From: CAWGUU01 sp963825765
GTDB lineage: Bacteria > Actinomycetota > Acidimicrobiia > Acidimicrobiales > AC-14
Length of the DNA stretch: 64,000 bases
Reading direction: 5' to 3'
NCBI GenBank assembly: GCA_963825765.1
Contig: CAWGUU010000024.1
Span: forward strand, 1-64,000
Every line of letters starts with the position of its first letter. Within the stretch, counting starts at the first letter, position 1. A program made the position numbers and the translations under genes. Under the pieces are notes generated by a model, which was not told where the DNA came from, searched no databases, and saw only the letters and a list, made by a program, of their open reading frames with translations. Positions 54,386-62,259 of this stretch are shown piece after piece.

Positions 54386-54826
54386 ATGGACTTCACCAAG
54401 CTCAGCCAGGGCGAGCGCATCGTGCTCATCGCCGGGATCCTGTTGATCGTCGACCTGCTGTTGTTCCCGTGGCACAAGTTCCCCGGGCTGCTCGGTGTGC
54501 CCCCGTACGGTCCGAGCTCCACGGGCATCCAGTCGCCGGGCGCCGCCTGGGGCGTGATCGCCCTGCTCGTAACCCTCGCCATGGTGGCCCACCTCGTCGC
54601 CACCAGGCTCGCCAACGTCACTCTCCCCGACATCCCGCTCCCGTGGGGACAGGTCCACCTCATCGCCGGGTGCACGGTGTTCGGCCTGCTGCTCATCAAG
54701 CTCGTGGCGGAGACCGACTTCACCGCCTACGGCGCCTACCTCGGCGTCATGCTGGCCGCCGCCCTCGCCTTCGGCGGGTTCGTCGTCAACAAGGAGGCGA
54801 CTGCGACCGGCCGCGGTCCTCTCTAG
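54386..54826 (+). CDS. Four-helix membrane protein
   Basis: 146 residues from ATG 54386 (DFTKLSQGERIVLIAG), with AAGGAG upstream. Four membrane segments: IVLIAGILLIVDLLLFPW, WGVIALLVTLAMVAHLVA, VHLIAGCTVFGLLLIKLVAE and YLGVMLAAALAFGGFVV. A short loop between helices 1 and 2 has GVPPYGPSSTGIQSPGA. The overall shape is common in uncharacterised actinobacterial proteins of this size. Function unknown. Divergent from purH. Confidence 0.7.
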   Translation: MDFTKLSQGERIVLIAGILLIVDLLLFPWHKFPGLLGVPPYGPSSTGIQSPGAAWGVIALLVTLAMVAHLVATRLANVTLPDIPLPWGQVHLIAGCTVFGLLLIKLVAETDFTAYGAYLGVMLAAALAFGGFVVNKEATATGRGPL

Positions 54827-55025
54827 CCTCCGTCGGCGTAAGGGCACGCGCTTCCGAAACACATGGTCGCGCTGGTGATCCCATGGAAAATCAGCTTGTC
54901 AGGCGCCCCACTCCGTCGAGAAACGCCAGCTGAGCACGAGTACTCCGATGTCGGTATGCTTTCTCTCCACGCGGGACAAGGCGGGTACACGCGCTGTCGG
55001 CGTTAGCGAAAGGCGGGGCTTCAGA

Positions 55026-55481
55026 GTGGAATCTGGATGGTACGCAGATCCGATACGCGCGAACTCACAACGCTTTTGGGATGGTTTGGAGTGGACCAAC
55101 CACGTGAGTGGCGCCGGGGGCCAGACGGTCGACGGGGGGGTGCCGCCACAGACACCCGGGCCGATTCTCGTGCACCCACCGGCTCCGCCACCGCCTGCCT
55201 ACGCGACCAATACCATTCACGGTCAGCCGGGGCAGCTCGTGGTTGCGCCGAAGAACCCGGCCGTTTCCTTGCTCATCTCGTTCTTCATCCCTGGCTTGGG
55301 CTCGATCATCAACGGCAATACCACGACCGGAGTCGTCATCCTCATCTGCTGGATCGTCAGCTGGGTACTGACAGTAGTCATCATCGGATTCATCGGCTTG
55401 ACGGCATTCTGGATCTGGGGAATGGTCGACGCCTACCAAAGCGCGCAGCGCTGGAATCTGAGCCACGGCATAGTCTCCTGA
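55026..55481 (+). CDS. DUF2510 and TM2-like membrane protein
   Basis: 151 residues from GTG 55026; an ATG at 54948 would add 26 residues that do not look like the family. The N-terminus has the DUF2510 motif GWYADPIRANSQRFWDG, with W-T after. A proline-rich linker leads to a TM2-like pair of helices (VSLLISFFIPGLGSIINGN, VILICWIVSWVLTVVIIGFIGLTAFWIWGM) followed by DAYQSAQRW. The G+C content in this gene is lower than its neighbours. Function unknown. Convergent with sucD. Confidence 0.75.
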   Translation: MESGWYADPIRANSQRFWDGLEWTNHVSGAGGQTVDGGVPPQTPGPILVHPPAPPPPAYATNTIHGQPGQLVVAPKNPAVSLLISFFIPGLGSIINGNTTTGVVILICWIVSWVLTVVIIGFIGLTAFWIWGMVDAYQSAQRWNLSHGIVS

Positions 55482-55546
55482 ACTTGGTTCCCGATTTGGC
55501 GGCCCGGGTCCCGGTTGCCGAGTGGTCAGGAGCCGATCGGTAGCCG

Positions 55547-56431
55547 CTAGGACGAGCCGGCCAGCACCTCCGCCGTCCGCCGGCCCAGCTCGGTCGGATC
55601 CTCCACCACCGACGCGCCGGCGGCCTCGAGCGCCTCGATCTTGGCCACCGCGCCGCCGGCGGAGCCGGACACGATGGCGCCGGCATGGCCCATCTTGCGG
55701 CCCGCCGGGGCGGTGACACCGGCGACGTAGGCGACCACCGGCGTCGTCATGTGATCCGCGACGAAAGCGGCGGCGGCCTCCTCGTCGGAGCCGCCGATCT
55801 CGCCGATCAGGATCACCGCCCGGGTCTCGGGGTCGGCCTCGAACAGCTCCAGGCAGTCGATGAACCCGGTGCCGGGGACAGGGTCGCCGCCGATGCCGAC
55901 GCAGGTCGTCTGACCGATCCCCTGGCGGGTGAGCTCGTACAGGGCCTGGTAGGTGAGCGTGCCGGACCGTGACACCACGCCCACCGGCCCGCCGCCGAGG
56001 GCGATCTCGCCCGGGATGATCCCGATGTTGACCCGTCCCGGGCAGATCACGCCGGGGCAGTTGGGCCCCAGCATCCGGGTGCCGGGGGCGTTGCGCCGCA
56101 GGTGGGCCACGATGCGGGCCTCGTCGTGCAGGGGGATGCCCTCGGTGATGCACACCACCAGGGCGATGCCGGCGTCGGCCGCCTCGACCACCGCCGCGGC
56201 CGCTGCCCGGGCCGGCACCAGCACCAGGCTGGCATCGGCCCCTGTGGCCTCCACCGCCTCGGCCACGGAGTCGAAGACGGGGATGCCCTCGACATCGGTG
56301 CCGCCCTTGCCCGGCGTCACGCCGGCCACGACCTGGGTGCCGTACGCCCGGTTGCGCAGCCCGTGGAACCGCCCCTGGCTGCCGGTGAGGCCCTGCACGA
56401 CGAGCCGCGTGTTCTCGTCGACGAGGATCAC
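55547..56431 (-). CDS. sucD: Succinyl-CoA synthetase alpha subunit
   Basis: 294 residues from GTG 56431, overlapping the sucC stop (GTGA). Binds CoA and carries the phosphorylated His. CoA-binding start (LVVQGLTGSQGRFH), GVTPGKGGTDVEGIPVFDSV, GPNCPGVICPGRVNIGIIPG, GTLTYQALYELTRQGIGQTT, GEIGGSDEEAAAAF and the active-site region GRKMGHAGAIVSGSAGGA. Normal length. Confidence 0.96.
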   Translation of the reverse strand: MILVDENTRLVVQGLTGSQGRFHGLRNRAYGTQVVAGVTPGKGGTDVEGIPVFDSVAEAVEATGADASLVLVPARAAAAAVVEAADAGIALVVCITEGIPLHDEARIVAHLRRNAPGTRMLGPNCPGVICPGRVNIGIIPGEIALGGGPVGVVSRSGTLTYQALYELTRQGIGQTTCVGIGGDPVPGTGFIDCLELFEADPETRAVILIGEIGGSDEEAAAAFVADHMTTPVVAYVAGVTAPAGRKMGHAGAIVSGSAGGAVAKIEALEAAGASVVEDPTELGRRTAEVLAGSS

Positions 56432-57585
56432 GGCCCGTCACCCGGAGCCCCAGCCAACCTGACCGCCAGGCGGGCGGCGTCGAGCATGGTGGGCTCGGAG
56501 CGCAGCCGGTCGGACAGGTGGTCGGCCAGCAGCGCCCTGCCCTCCTCGGCGTTGGTGCCGTCCAGCCTGACGACGATCGGGCTCGGGATGTCGACCTCCG
56601 ACACCGCCTGGATGATGCCCTTGGCCACCTCGTCGCCGCGGGTGATGCCGCCGAAGATGTTGACGAGGATGGCGCCCACCTTCTCGTCGCTCGACACCAC
56701 CTCGAGGGCGGCGGCGATCACCGCCGCGCTGGCGCCGCCGCCGACGTCGAGGAAGTTCGCCGCCGACCCGCCCACGTGGCTGACCACGTCGAGCGTGCTC
56801 ATGACCAGGCCGGCGCCGTTGCCGATGATCCCCACGGTGCCGTCGAGGCCGACGTAGTTGAGGCCCTTCTCCCGAGCCCGGCGCTCGCGGGGATCAAGCT
56901 CCTCGGTGGCCCGCCACGCCTGCCACTCGGGGTGCCGGAAGGCGGCGTTGTCGTCGAGCGTGACCTTGGCGTCGAGGGCGACGAGCTCGCCCGCGGCGGT
57001 GAGCACGAGGGGGTTGATCTCGACCAGGTCGGCGTCGGCGGACTCGTAGGCCTGGTAGAGCGCCGGCAGCATGGCGGCAACCAGCGCGGCCGCCGGGCCG
57101 ACGATCCCAGACCGGCCCACGACCTCGGCGGCGGCGTCCTGCGACAGCCCGTCCAACGGGTCGACGTGGACCCGCGCCACCGCCTCCGGGTCCCGCGCCG
57201 CCACCTCCTCGATGTCGACGCCTCCCTGGGCCGACAGCAGGCCAAGGTGGAGCCGGGCCGACCGGTCGAAGGTGAAGCCGGCGTAGTACTCAGCGGCGAT
57301 GTCGGCGGCCGGCTCCAGCAGCACGACCTTCACGGTGTGGCCCCGGATGTCCATGCCCAGGATGGCGGCGGCCGCGTCCCGCACGGCGTCGGCGTCGGAC
57401 GCCACGCGGATGCCGCCCGCCTTCCCCCGCCCGCCGATGCGGACCTGGGCCTTGACCACGACGGGGTAGCCGATCGACCCGGCCGCCTCCACCGCCTCGT
57501 CCACCGTCGACGCGACCGCTCCGTGCGGCACGGGAAACCCGGCGGCTGCCAGCAGCTCCTTGCCCTGGTGCTCGAGAAGGTCCAT
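56428..57585 (-). CDS. sucC: Succinyl-CoA synthetase beta subunit
   Basis: 385 residues from ATG 57585. ATP-grasp subunit forming succinate and a nucleoside triphosphate from succinyl-CoA. Motifs: MDLLEHQGKELLAAAGFPVP, PVVVKAQVRIGGRGKAGGI, LVEINPLVLTAAGELVALDAKVTLDDNA and IVRLDGTNAEEGRALL. Adenosine versus guanosine specificity is not clear. First gene of sucC-sucD; divergent from a small membrane gene with 20 bp between starts. Confidence 0.96.
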   Translation of the reverse strand: MDLLEHQGKELLAAAGFPVPHGAVASTVDEAVEAAGSIGYPVVVKAQVRIGGRGKAGGIRVASDADAVRDAAAAILGMDIRGHTVKVVLLEPAADIAAEYYAGFTFDRSARLHLGLLSAQGGVDIEEVAARDPEAVARVHVDPLDGLSQDAAAEVVGRSGIVGPAAALVAAMLPALYQAYESADADLVEINPLVLTAAGELVALDAKVTLDDNAAFRHPEWQAWRATEELDPRERRAREKGLNYVGLDGTVGIIGNGAGLVMSTLDVVSHVGGSAANFLDVGGGASAAVIAAALEVVSSDEKVGAILVNIFGGITRGDEVAKGIIQAVSEVDIPSPIVVRLDGTNAEEGRALLADHLSDRLRSEPTMLDAARLAVRLAGAPGDGP

Positions 57586-57605
57586 CCCGGCCGCATACTA
57601 GGAGC

Positions 57606-58118
57606 GTGGCCCCCGGTCCGACCCCGAAGCGCGGCTCGACCTCAAAGCGGCCGTCGAGCACCACCGTCGTGCTGACGGCGGTGGCCGGCGTCCTCGGTGG
57701 GATCCTCATTTTCGCGGTGGTGGTCAACCTGGTCGGCAGCAGCGCCGACAAGCCCGACTCGGCCGCCGCCGTCTTCGACGTGGGCCCCGCCGAACAGCGA
57801 GCCCGCGCCGTGGCCGAGGGCGGGCCGATCCTGTTCCAGGACCTGCTCGACGGCTCGCGCGACATCTACGTCCACCACCTGGGCGACACGAGTTGGATCG
57901 CGGTCGAGGCCCACAGCCCCGGTGCGCCCCGCCGCTGCGTCCTCCGCTGGGAGCCCGCCGCCACCGCCTTCGTGGATCCCTGCGACGGCCGCACGTTCCC
58001 GGCGGACGGCACCGGCCTCGTCACCTATCCGGCCACGGTGAACGACAGGAAGAGGGTCATCGTCGACCTGCGGGCGCCGTTGGCTCCCACCTCGACTGTC
58101 GACTCGACCCCCGGTTGA
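57606..58118 (+). CDS. Hypothetical membrane-anchored protein with CxnPC
   Basis: 170 residues from GTG 57606 (TAGGAG just upstream). A basic N-terminus and one helix (TTVVLTAVAGVLGGILIFAVVVNLV) lead to an outer domain: EGGPILFQDLLDGSRDIYVHH, then RRCVLRWEPAATAFVDPCDG. The last motif recalls the ...DPCHG part of Rieske-type proteins, but the His ligands are missing, so an iron-sulfur centre is unlikely. No family recognised. The 16-bp operator-like palindrome begins one base after the stop. Confidence 0.65.
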   Translation: MAPGPTPKRGSTSKRPSSTTVVLTAVAGVLGGILIFAVVVNLVGSSADKPDSAAAVFDVGPAEQRARAVAEGGPILFQDLLDGSRDIYVHHLGDTSWIAVEAHSPGAPRRCVLRWEPAATAFVDPCDGRTFPADGTGLVTYPATVNDRKRVIVDLRAPLAPTSTVDSTPG

Positions 58119-58119
58119 G

Positions 58120-58135
58120 GTGGTGGTAGCACCAC
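58120..58135. promoter_or_regulatory. Operator-like palindrome upstream of binding-protein operon
   Basis: GTGGTGGTAGCACCAC: arms GTGGTG / CACCAC around GTAG. It matches 13 of 16 bases of the palindrome at 61944-61959 in front of the response-regulator gene. It sits 62 bp upstream of GTG 58198. Confidence 0.5.
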
Positions 58136-58197
58136 TTTTCCGCAGGTCGGGAGCGGGACCCTTGCACAGGCAGGGATCCGATGGTTTGCTGCCCTCA

Positions 58198-59457
58198 GTG
58201 GCCCCGAGGAACCGACTCTGGGCGACGGCCTTGCTGGTGGTTGCGCTGGTCGTCGCCGGGTGCAGCTCCAAGCCGGCGAACCCACCCACGACGCTCAAGG
58301 TCCTGATGACCGACGACTGGGTCACCGCCCCGTTCATCGACGCGGTCCGCGAGTTCGAGGGTGCCCACCCCAACGTGCGGGTGGCCGTCGACAAGGGCCC
58401 GATCGGGCTCCAGGCCGACGTGGTGCGGGCCGGTACGAGCAGCGGTGCGTCGCCCGACGTGGTGCAGGGCCACGCCTTCTCGGCCGCCAACCAGGGGCTG
58501 GCGCAGCCGCTCGACGACGTCTGGCAGTCGAAGCTCAACGCCGAGGAGTTCTCGCCCGGGGCGCTCGAGGACGTGACCTGGAACGGCATGCACTACGGCG
58601 TCCCCCTCGACACCAACGCCATGGTCCTGATGTACAACGTCGACCACTTCAAGGAGGCCGGCGTCCCCGAGCCGGATCCGAAGACCCCGATGTCGCTGCA
58701 GGCGTTCGCCGACCTGGCCAGGTCGCTCACCACGGGCGACCGCCGGGCCCTCGCCATCCCGACCAGCAACTGGTGGACCTACGGCTGGATCAAGGCCAAC
58801 GCCGGCGAGCTGGTCCAGGTGGGCAGCGACGGGAAGTCCATGCTGACGCTCGACGACCCCAAGGCCGTCGCCGGTGTCGGCTTCCTCGCCGACCTGATCG
58901 ACAAGAACCTGGCTTTCCCCCCCCGGGGCGTCGACGCCCATTCCGACGATGCCTTCGCCCTCTTCGGCGCAGGCAGGGTGTCGATACACACCAGCGGGTC
59001 GTGGGACATCGCCAACATCAAGAAGAAGAACCTCTCCGTCAACTACCGCACGGTGTTGATGCCCCAGGAGCCGGGCGGGGGGACGGTGATGGGCGGCAGC
59101 AGCATGTGGGTGCCGATCGCCTCGAAGAACCGCGACCTGGCCGTCGAGTTCATGACGCTGCTGGCGTCGGATCCCTACGCCCTCCGGTTCGCCAAGGAGG
59201 AGGGTCGCCTGCCGGTGCGACCCCGGGTCTTCGACGACCCCTATTTCAGCGATCCCGACCGCGCCGTGTTCCTCGAGCAGCTCAAGACCGCCCACCCGCA
59301 CAAGCTGGAGGCCTTCCCCGAGGCGTCCGCCGATTTCGCCTTCGCCCTGGACGAGGTCCTCGGCGACAGGAAGGATCCCGGCGAGTCCCTGCGCGCCGCC
59401 CAGCTGAAGGCGCAGACCGATACGACGAGCACCACGGGCGCGACAAGTCCGCCATGA
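58198..59457 (+). CDS. Extracellular solute-binding lipoprotein (ABC sugar-type)
   Basis: 419 residues from GTG 58198 (TTG 58162 is a possible earlier start). The signal ends in a lipobox (ALVVAGCSS). The fold is that of family-1 carbohydrate-binding proteins: LKVLMTDDWVTAPFIDAVREFEGAHPNVRV, then ALEDVTWNGMHYGVPLDTNAMVLMYNVDHF, FGAGRVSIHTSGSWDIANI, GGTVMGGSSMWVPIASKN and AVEFMTLLAS. The C-terminus ends in a Thr-rich tail. No permease or ATPase gene is adjacent; the next gene is a histidine kinase overlapping by ATGA. It may deliver a ligand to that kinase (inference). Ligand unknown. Confidence 0.88.
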   Translation: MAPRNRLWATALLVVALVVAGCSSKPANPPTTLKVLMTDDWVTAPFIDAVREFEGAHPNVRVAVDKGPIGLQADVVRAGTSSGASPDVVQGHAFSAANQGLAQPLDDVWQSKLNAEEFSPGALEDVTWNGMHYGVPLDTNAMVLMYNVDHFKEAGVPEPDPKTPMSLQAFADLARSLTTGDRRALAIPTSNWWTYGWIKANAGELVQVGSDGKSMLTLDDPKAVAGVGFLADLIDKNLAFPPRGVDAHSDDAFALFGAGRVSIHTSGSWDIANIKKKNLSVNYRTVLMPQEPGGGTVMGGSSMWVPIASKNRDLAVEFMTLLASDPYALRFAKEEGRLPVRPRVFDDPYFSDPDRAVFLEQLKTAHPHKLEAFPEASADFAFALDEVLGDRKDPGESLRAAQLKAQTDTTSTTGATSPP

Positions 59458-61205
59458 GCCCCAGGCCGGCAGCCCGGCTGCGGGCCCGGGACTCGATCCT
59501 CTACAAGGTCGTCGGCGCACTGGTGGTGACTCTTGTCGTGTCGGGAGCGGTGACGGCGATCATCGCGTCGAGGCTGACCAGCGCCGCCCTCAACAGCCAG
59601 GCCCGGCGCACGGCCGCGAGCCAACTGACCGTGCTCCAGGAGACCTTCGCCGGCCGGGCCAGCAACCTCTCGGCCAGCATGCGCAACGTGGCCGACACGC
59701 TCACCGCCAACAATTTGGCGCTCCCCGAGAACCGGCCACAGCTGATCCAGGAGCTGGGCCGGACGTCGGCCAGCTACGGCCTCGACCTGCTCCAGGTGCT
59801 CGACGCCGACGGGATGGAGCTCATCCTCCCGGCCGAGGTCGGCACCACCCTCGATACCGGCTCGCTGGGGGCGGCGGTGCAGATCCGGCCCGAGCAGGGC
59901 AGCCGCCTGCTGGCGGCGGGCGACGGGACGTTCGTCCAGGCCGTCGTCGTGCCCTTCGGCGGGCCCTTGAAAATGAAGCTCGTCGCCGCCAAGGGTTTCG
60001 ACGACACGTTCGCGTACGAGCTGCGGCGCCAGATCGGTGGCCTCGACCAGGTGGTCCTCGTCGCCAACGGCACGGTCGCCGGCACGAGCCTGCTGACACC
60101 TGTCGAGAAGCCCCCGGGCCAGGACGGCACCCGGCTGCCGTCGTCCCCCAAGGTCGTCGACGTCGGTGGCCAACCGCGGCTGGTGGCCTATGTCCCCCTC
60201 GTCTCCTCGCCGAAGGACCCGGTCAGCGGCGCCCTCGGCGTCGTCCTCACCAACCCCATCTCGCCCTTGCAGAAGTCGCTGTCCAATGCCCGGCTGTTGA
60301 CAAGCGTGCTGCTGACCCTCGTCGCCCTGGGCCTCGGGTGGGCCCTGTTCCGGGTCCTGATCCGGCCGCTCCAGACGCTGACCGCCACCGCTGGGCGCGT
60401 CGCCGGTGGTGACCCGGACGCCACGTTCGTCCGCACAGGCAGGGACGAGATCGCCCTCCTGGCCGGGTCGCTCGAGCACATGCGGGTGGAGCTGCGGTCG
60501 AGGCTCGACGTCATCGCCCAGCAGGCGGCCGACCTCCAGGAAAGCTCGCAGCGAATCGTCGCCGCCCAGGACGAGGAGCGCCAGCGGCTGGCCCGCGACC
60601 TCCACGACGGCATCCAGCAGCAGCTCGTGGTGCTCCGCATGCAGGCCGGGATGCTCGAGAGCGGTGTGGGCAATGGCCACGAGGCCACGCCGGCGGCAGA
60701 GGCGTTCGAGGCCTTCGGCACCGAGCTCGACCACGTCATCCAGCAGCTGCGGGAGGTGACGCACAACCTGTACCCGTCCATCCTGATCGACCGTGGGCTG
60801 GTCGCCGCCCTCCACAGCTACGTCGGCCGGCTCCCGGTGTCGGCCGACCTGACCTGCATACCCGAAGAGCTCCCGCGCCTCGCACCCGAGATCGAGAGCG
60901 GCGCCTACTTCCTCATCGGCGAGGCGGTCACCAACGCCCTCAAGCACGCCGAGGCGTCGAGGATCGACATCCGTCTGGCGGTCCAGGACGAATGGCTGGA
61001 GGTGACGGTCACCGACGACGGGCACGGCTTCCTCGCCGGCGAGGGTGTCCGCCGCGGCGGCCTCCTGCACATGGAGGACCGGGCGAGGTCCTTCGGCGGC
61101 CAACTGACCATCACGTCGTCGCCGGGACAGGGGACGACGGTGACCGCCACGTTCCCGCTGCGGAGCGGAGCAGAGGAACCAGCCGCCACCCTCGGCCCGG
61201 CGTAG
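59454..61205 (+). CDS. NarL-type membrane sensor histidine kinase
   Basis: 583 residues from ATG 59454, overlapping the binding-protein stop by ATGA. Helix 1 (VVGALVVTLVVSGAVTAIIA), an extracytoplasmic sensor domain of about 240 residues (Cache-like: LQVLDADGMELILP, QVVLVANGTVAGTSLL), helix 2 (LLTSVLLTLVALGLGWALF) and HAMP (LTATAGRVAGGDPDATFVRTG). HisKA_3 has the phospho-acceptor His in RLARDLHDGIQQQL (about residue 383). The HATPase domain has NALKHA and DDGHGF. This is the family that pairs with LuxR-type regulators, and one lies convergent at 61210. Confidence 0.92.
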   Translation: MSPRPAARLRARDSILYKVVGALVVTLVVSGAVTAIIASRLTSAALNSQARRTAASQLTVLQETFAGRASNLSASMRNVADTLTANNLALPENRPQLIQELGRTSASYGLDLLQVLDADGMELILPAEVGTTLDTGSLGAAVQIRPEQGSRLLAAGDGTFVQAVVVPFGGPLKMKLVAAKGFDDTFAYELRRQIGGLDQVVLVANGTVAGTSLLTPVEKPPGQDGTRLPSSPKVVDVGGQPRLVAYVPLVSSPKDPVSGALGVVLTNPISPLQKSLSNARLLTSVLLTLVALGLGWALFRVLIRPLQTLTATAGRVAGGDPDATFVRTGRDEIALLAGSLEHMRVELRSRLDVIAQQAADLQESSQRIVAAQDEERQRLARDLHDGIQQQLVVLRMQAGMLESGVGNGHEATPAAEAFEAFGTELDHVIQQLREVTHNLYPSILIDRGLVAALHSYVGRLPVSADLTCIPEELPRLAPEIESGAYFLIGEAVTNALKHAEASRIDIRLAVQDEWLEVTVTDDGHGFLAGEGVRRGGLLHMEDRARSFGGQLTITSSPGQGTTVTATFPLRSGAEEPAATLGPA

Positions 61206-61209
61206 TCCG

Positions 61210-61899
61210 CTAGTCGACGTTGCGCTGGAGGAAGAAGAGGACTGCGGCGACGCGGTGGTTGATGTCGAGCTCCTCGCTCAGGTCCAGCTTCCTGAAGATG
61301 GCGTTGATGTGCTTCTCGACGGCGCGCTCGGAGAGGTAGAGCGTGGCCGCGATGGCGGCGTTGGTGCGACCACCGGCCATCTCGGTGAGCACCTCGTGCT
61401 CCCTCGTGGTGAGGCCGTGCAGGCGGGACCGCGACCGCCGCCGCTGGGCCTCCATGAGGGCGTCGACCACCTTGGGGTCGAGAATGGATCCGCCCTGGGC
61501 CACCTCACGGATGGCCTCCGCCAGCTGGGCCGGCCGGCCCAGGCGCTCCTTCAGCAGGTAGGCCCTCCCGTTCGACCCGTGACGCAGGAGCTCGAGTGCG
61601 TACTCCGGGTCGGCGTACTGCGACAGGATCACGACACCGATGGTCGGGTACTTGTCCCGGATGTAGTGGGCCGCTTCGATGCCCTCGGCCCGGTGGGTCG
61701 GCGGCATCTTGATGTCGAGCACGACCACGCCCGGCGACGTCTCGTCGATCACCGCCATCAGCTCGATCGGGTCCCCCGCCAGGCCGACGACCTCGATGTC
61801 GGGCACGGACGAGAGCACGCTCCGTGCCCCTTCCCGTACCAGGTACTCGTCGTCCGCGACGACCACTCGGTAGATCGCCGGCTCCCCCGTGTCCGCCAT
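61210..61899 (-). CDS. LuxR/NarL-family response regulator
   Basis: 229 residues from ATG 61899. The receiver domain has acidic DDE near residue 16, phospho-acceptor Asp in VVVLDIKMPP and Lys in YLLKERL. The LuxR helix-turn-helix (LTTREHEVLTEMAGGRTNAAIAATLYLSERAVEKHI, split by a short linker) completes it. It faces the kinase, four bases between stops. Convergent kinase/regulator pairs are uncommon. Its gene has a perfect 16-bp palindrome 45 bp upstream, similar to one in front of the binding-protein/kinase operon, so it may control both. Confidence 0.95.
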   Translation of the reverse strand: MADTGEPAIYRVVVADDEYLVREGARSVLSSVPDIEVVGLAGDPIELMAVIDETSPGVVVLDIKMPPTHRAEGIEAAHYIRDKYPTIGVVILSQYADPEYALELLRHGSNGRAYLLKERLGRPAQLAEAIREVAQGGSILDPKVVDALMEAQRRRSRSRLHGLTTREHEVLTEMAGGRTNAAIAATLYLSERAVEKHINAIFRKLDLSEELDINHRVAAVLFFLQRNVD

Positions 61900-61943
61900 T
61901 GGTCGGTCATTCTGACACCCCGATGCGACCCTGCACGGTCCAA

Positions 61944-61959
61944 GGGGTGCTAGCACCCC
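61944..61959. promoter_or_regulatory. Perfect 16-bp palindrome between regulator gene and divergent ORF
   Basis: GGGGTGCTAGCACCCC, a perfect palindrome. It lies 45 bp before the regulator ATG and 87 bp before the ORF at 62047. Half-site GGTGCTAG/CTAGCACC is repeated, with three changes, at 58120-58135. A binding site for the LuxR-type regulator is the simplest reading. Confidence 0.55.
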
Positions 61960-62046
61960 CTGACAGGAGACCGGCTACCACCCTGTCGCCGGGCCGGAGC
62001 CGTGTGGCCCAATGGGGACGGAGACACGTCACCGGAGGTTCGTCTC

Positions 62047-62259
62047 ATGCGGGACCAGCGTCACGGCCAGGCAACGGCTTCCCCCCCGCCGGAGCCGGTC
62101 GACGCGCCCGCCGACGAGATCGCCGCTGTGGTCTCCCTCGATGCATGGCGGCTCCGGGCGTCGGCAGCACCGGCCACCACCCACAAGGCCGGTGCCGACC
62201 CCCGCGCCGCCCATCCCGCCCGTCTGTGGGCCGACTCCCGGGCCGCTACCCCTTCTTGA
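62047..62259 (+). CDS. Small hypothetical protein
   Basis: 70 residues from ATG 62047, with a good GGAGG 8 nt upstream. Low-complexity Ala/Pro/His sequence with one helix-like part (DEIAAVVSLDAWRLRAS). No family recognised. It is divergent from the response regulator and overlaps the last 14 bases of the helicase gene on the other strand. It may be under the palindrome's control. Confidence 0.45.
   Translation: MRDQRHGQATASPPPEPVDAPADEIAAVVSLDAWRLRASAAPATTHKAGADPRAAHPARLWADSRAATPS

Noticed and set aside
57606..58118. Rieske iron-sulfur protein
   Set aside because: Only a CVLRW...DPCDG echo is present; the histidine ligands are absent and spacing is wrong.
59241..61103. 620-codon minus-strand open frame opposite the NarL-type kinase
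   Set aside because: Shadow of the kinase gene; no plausible protein features.
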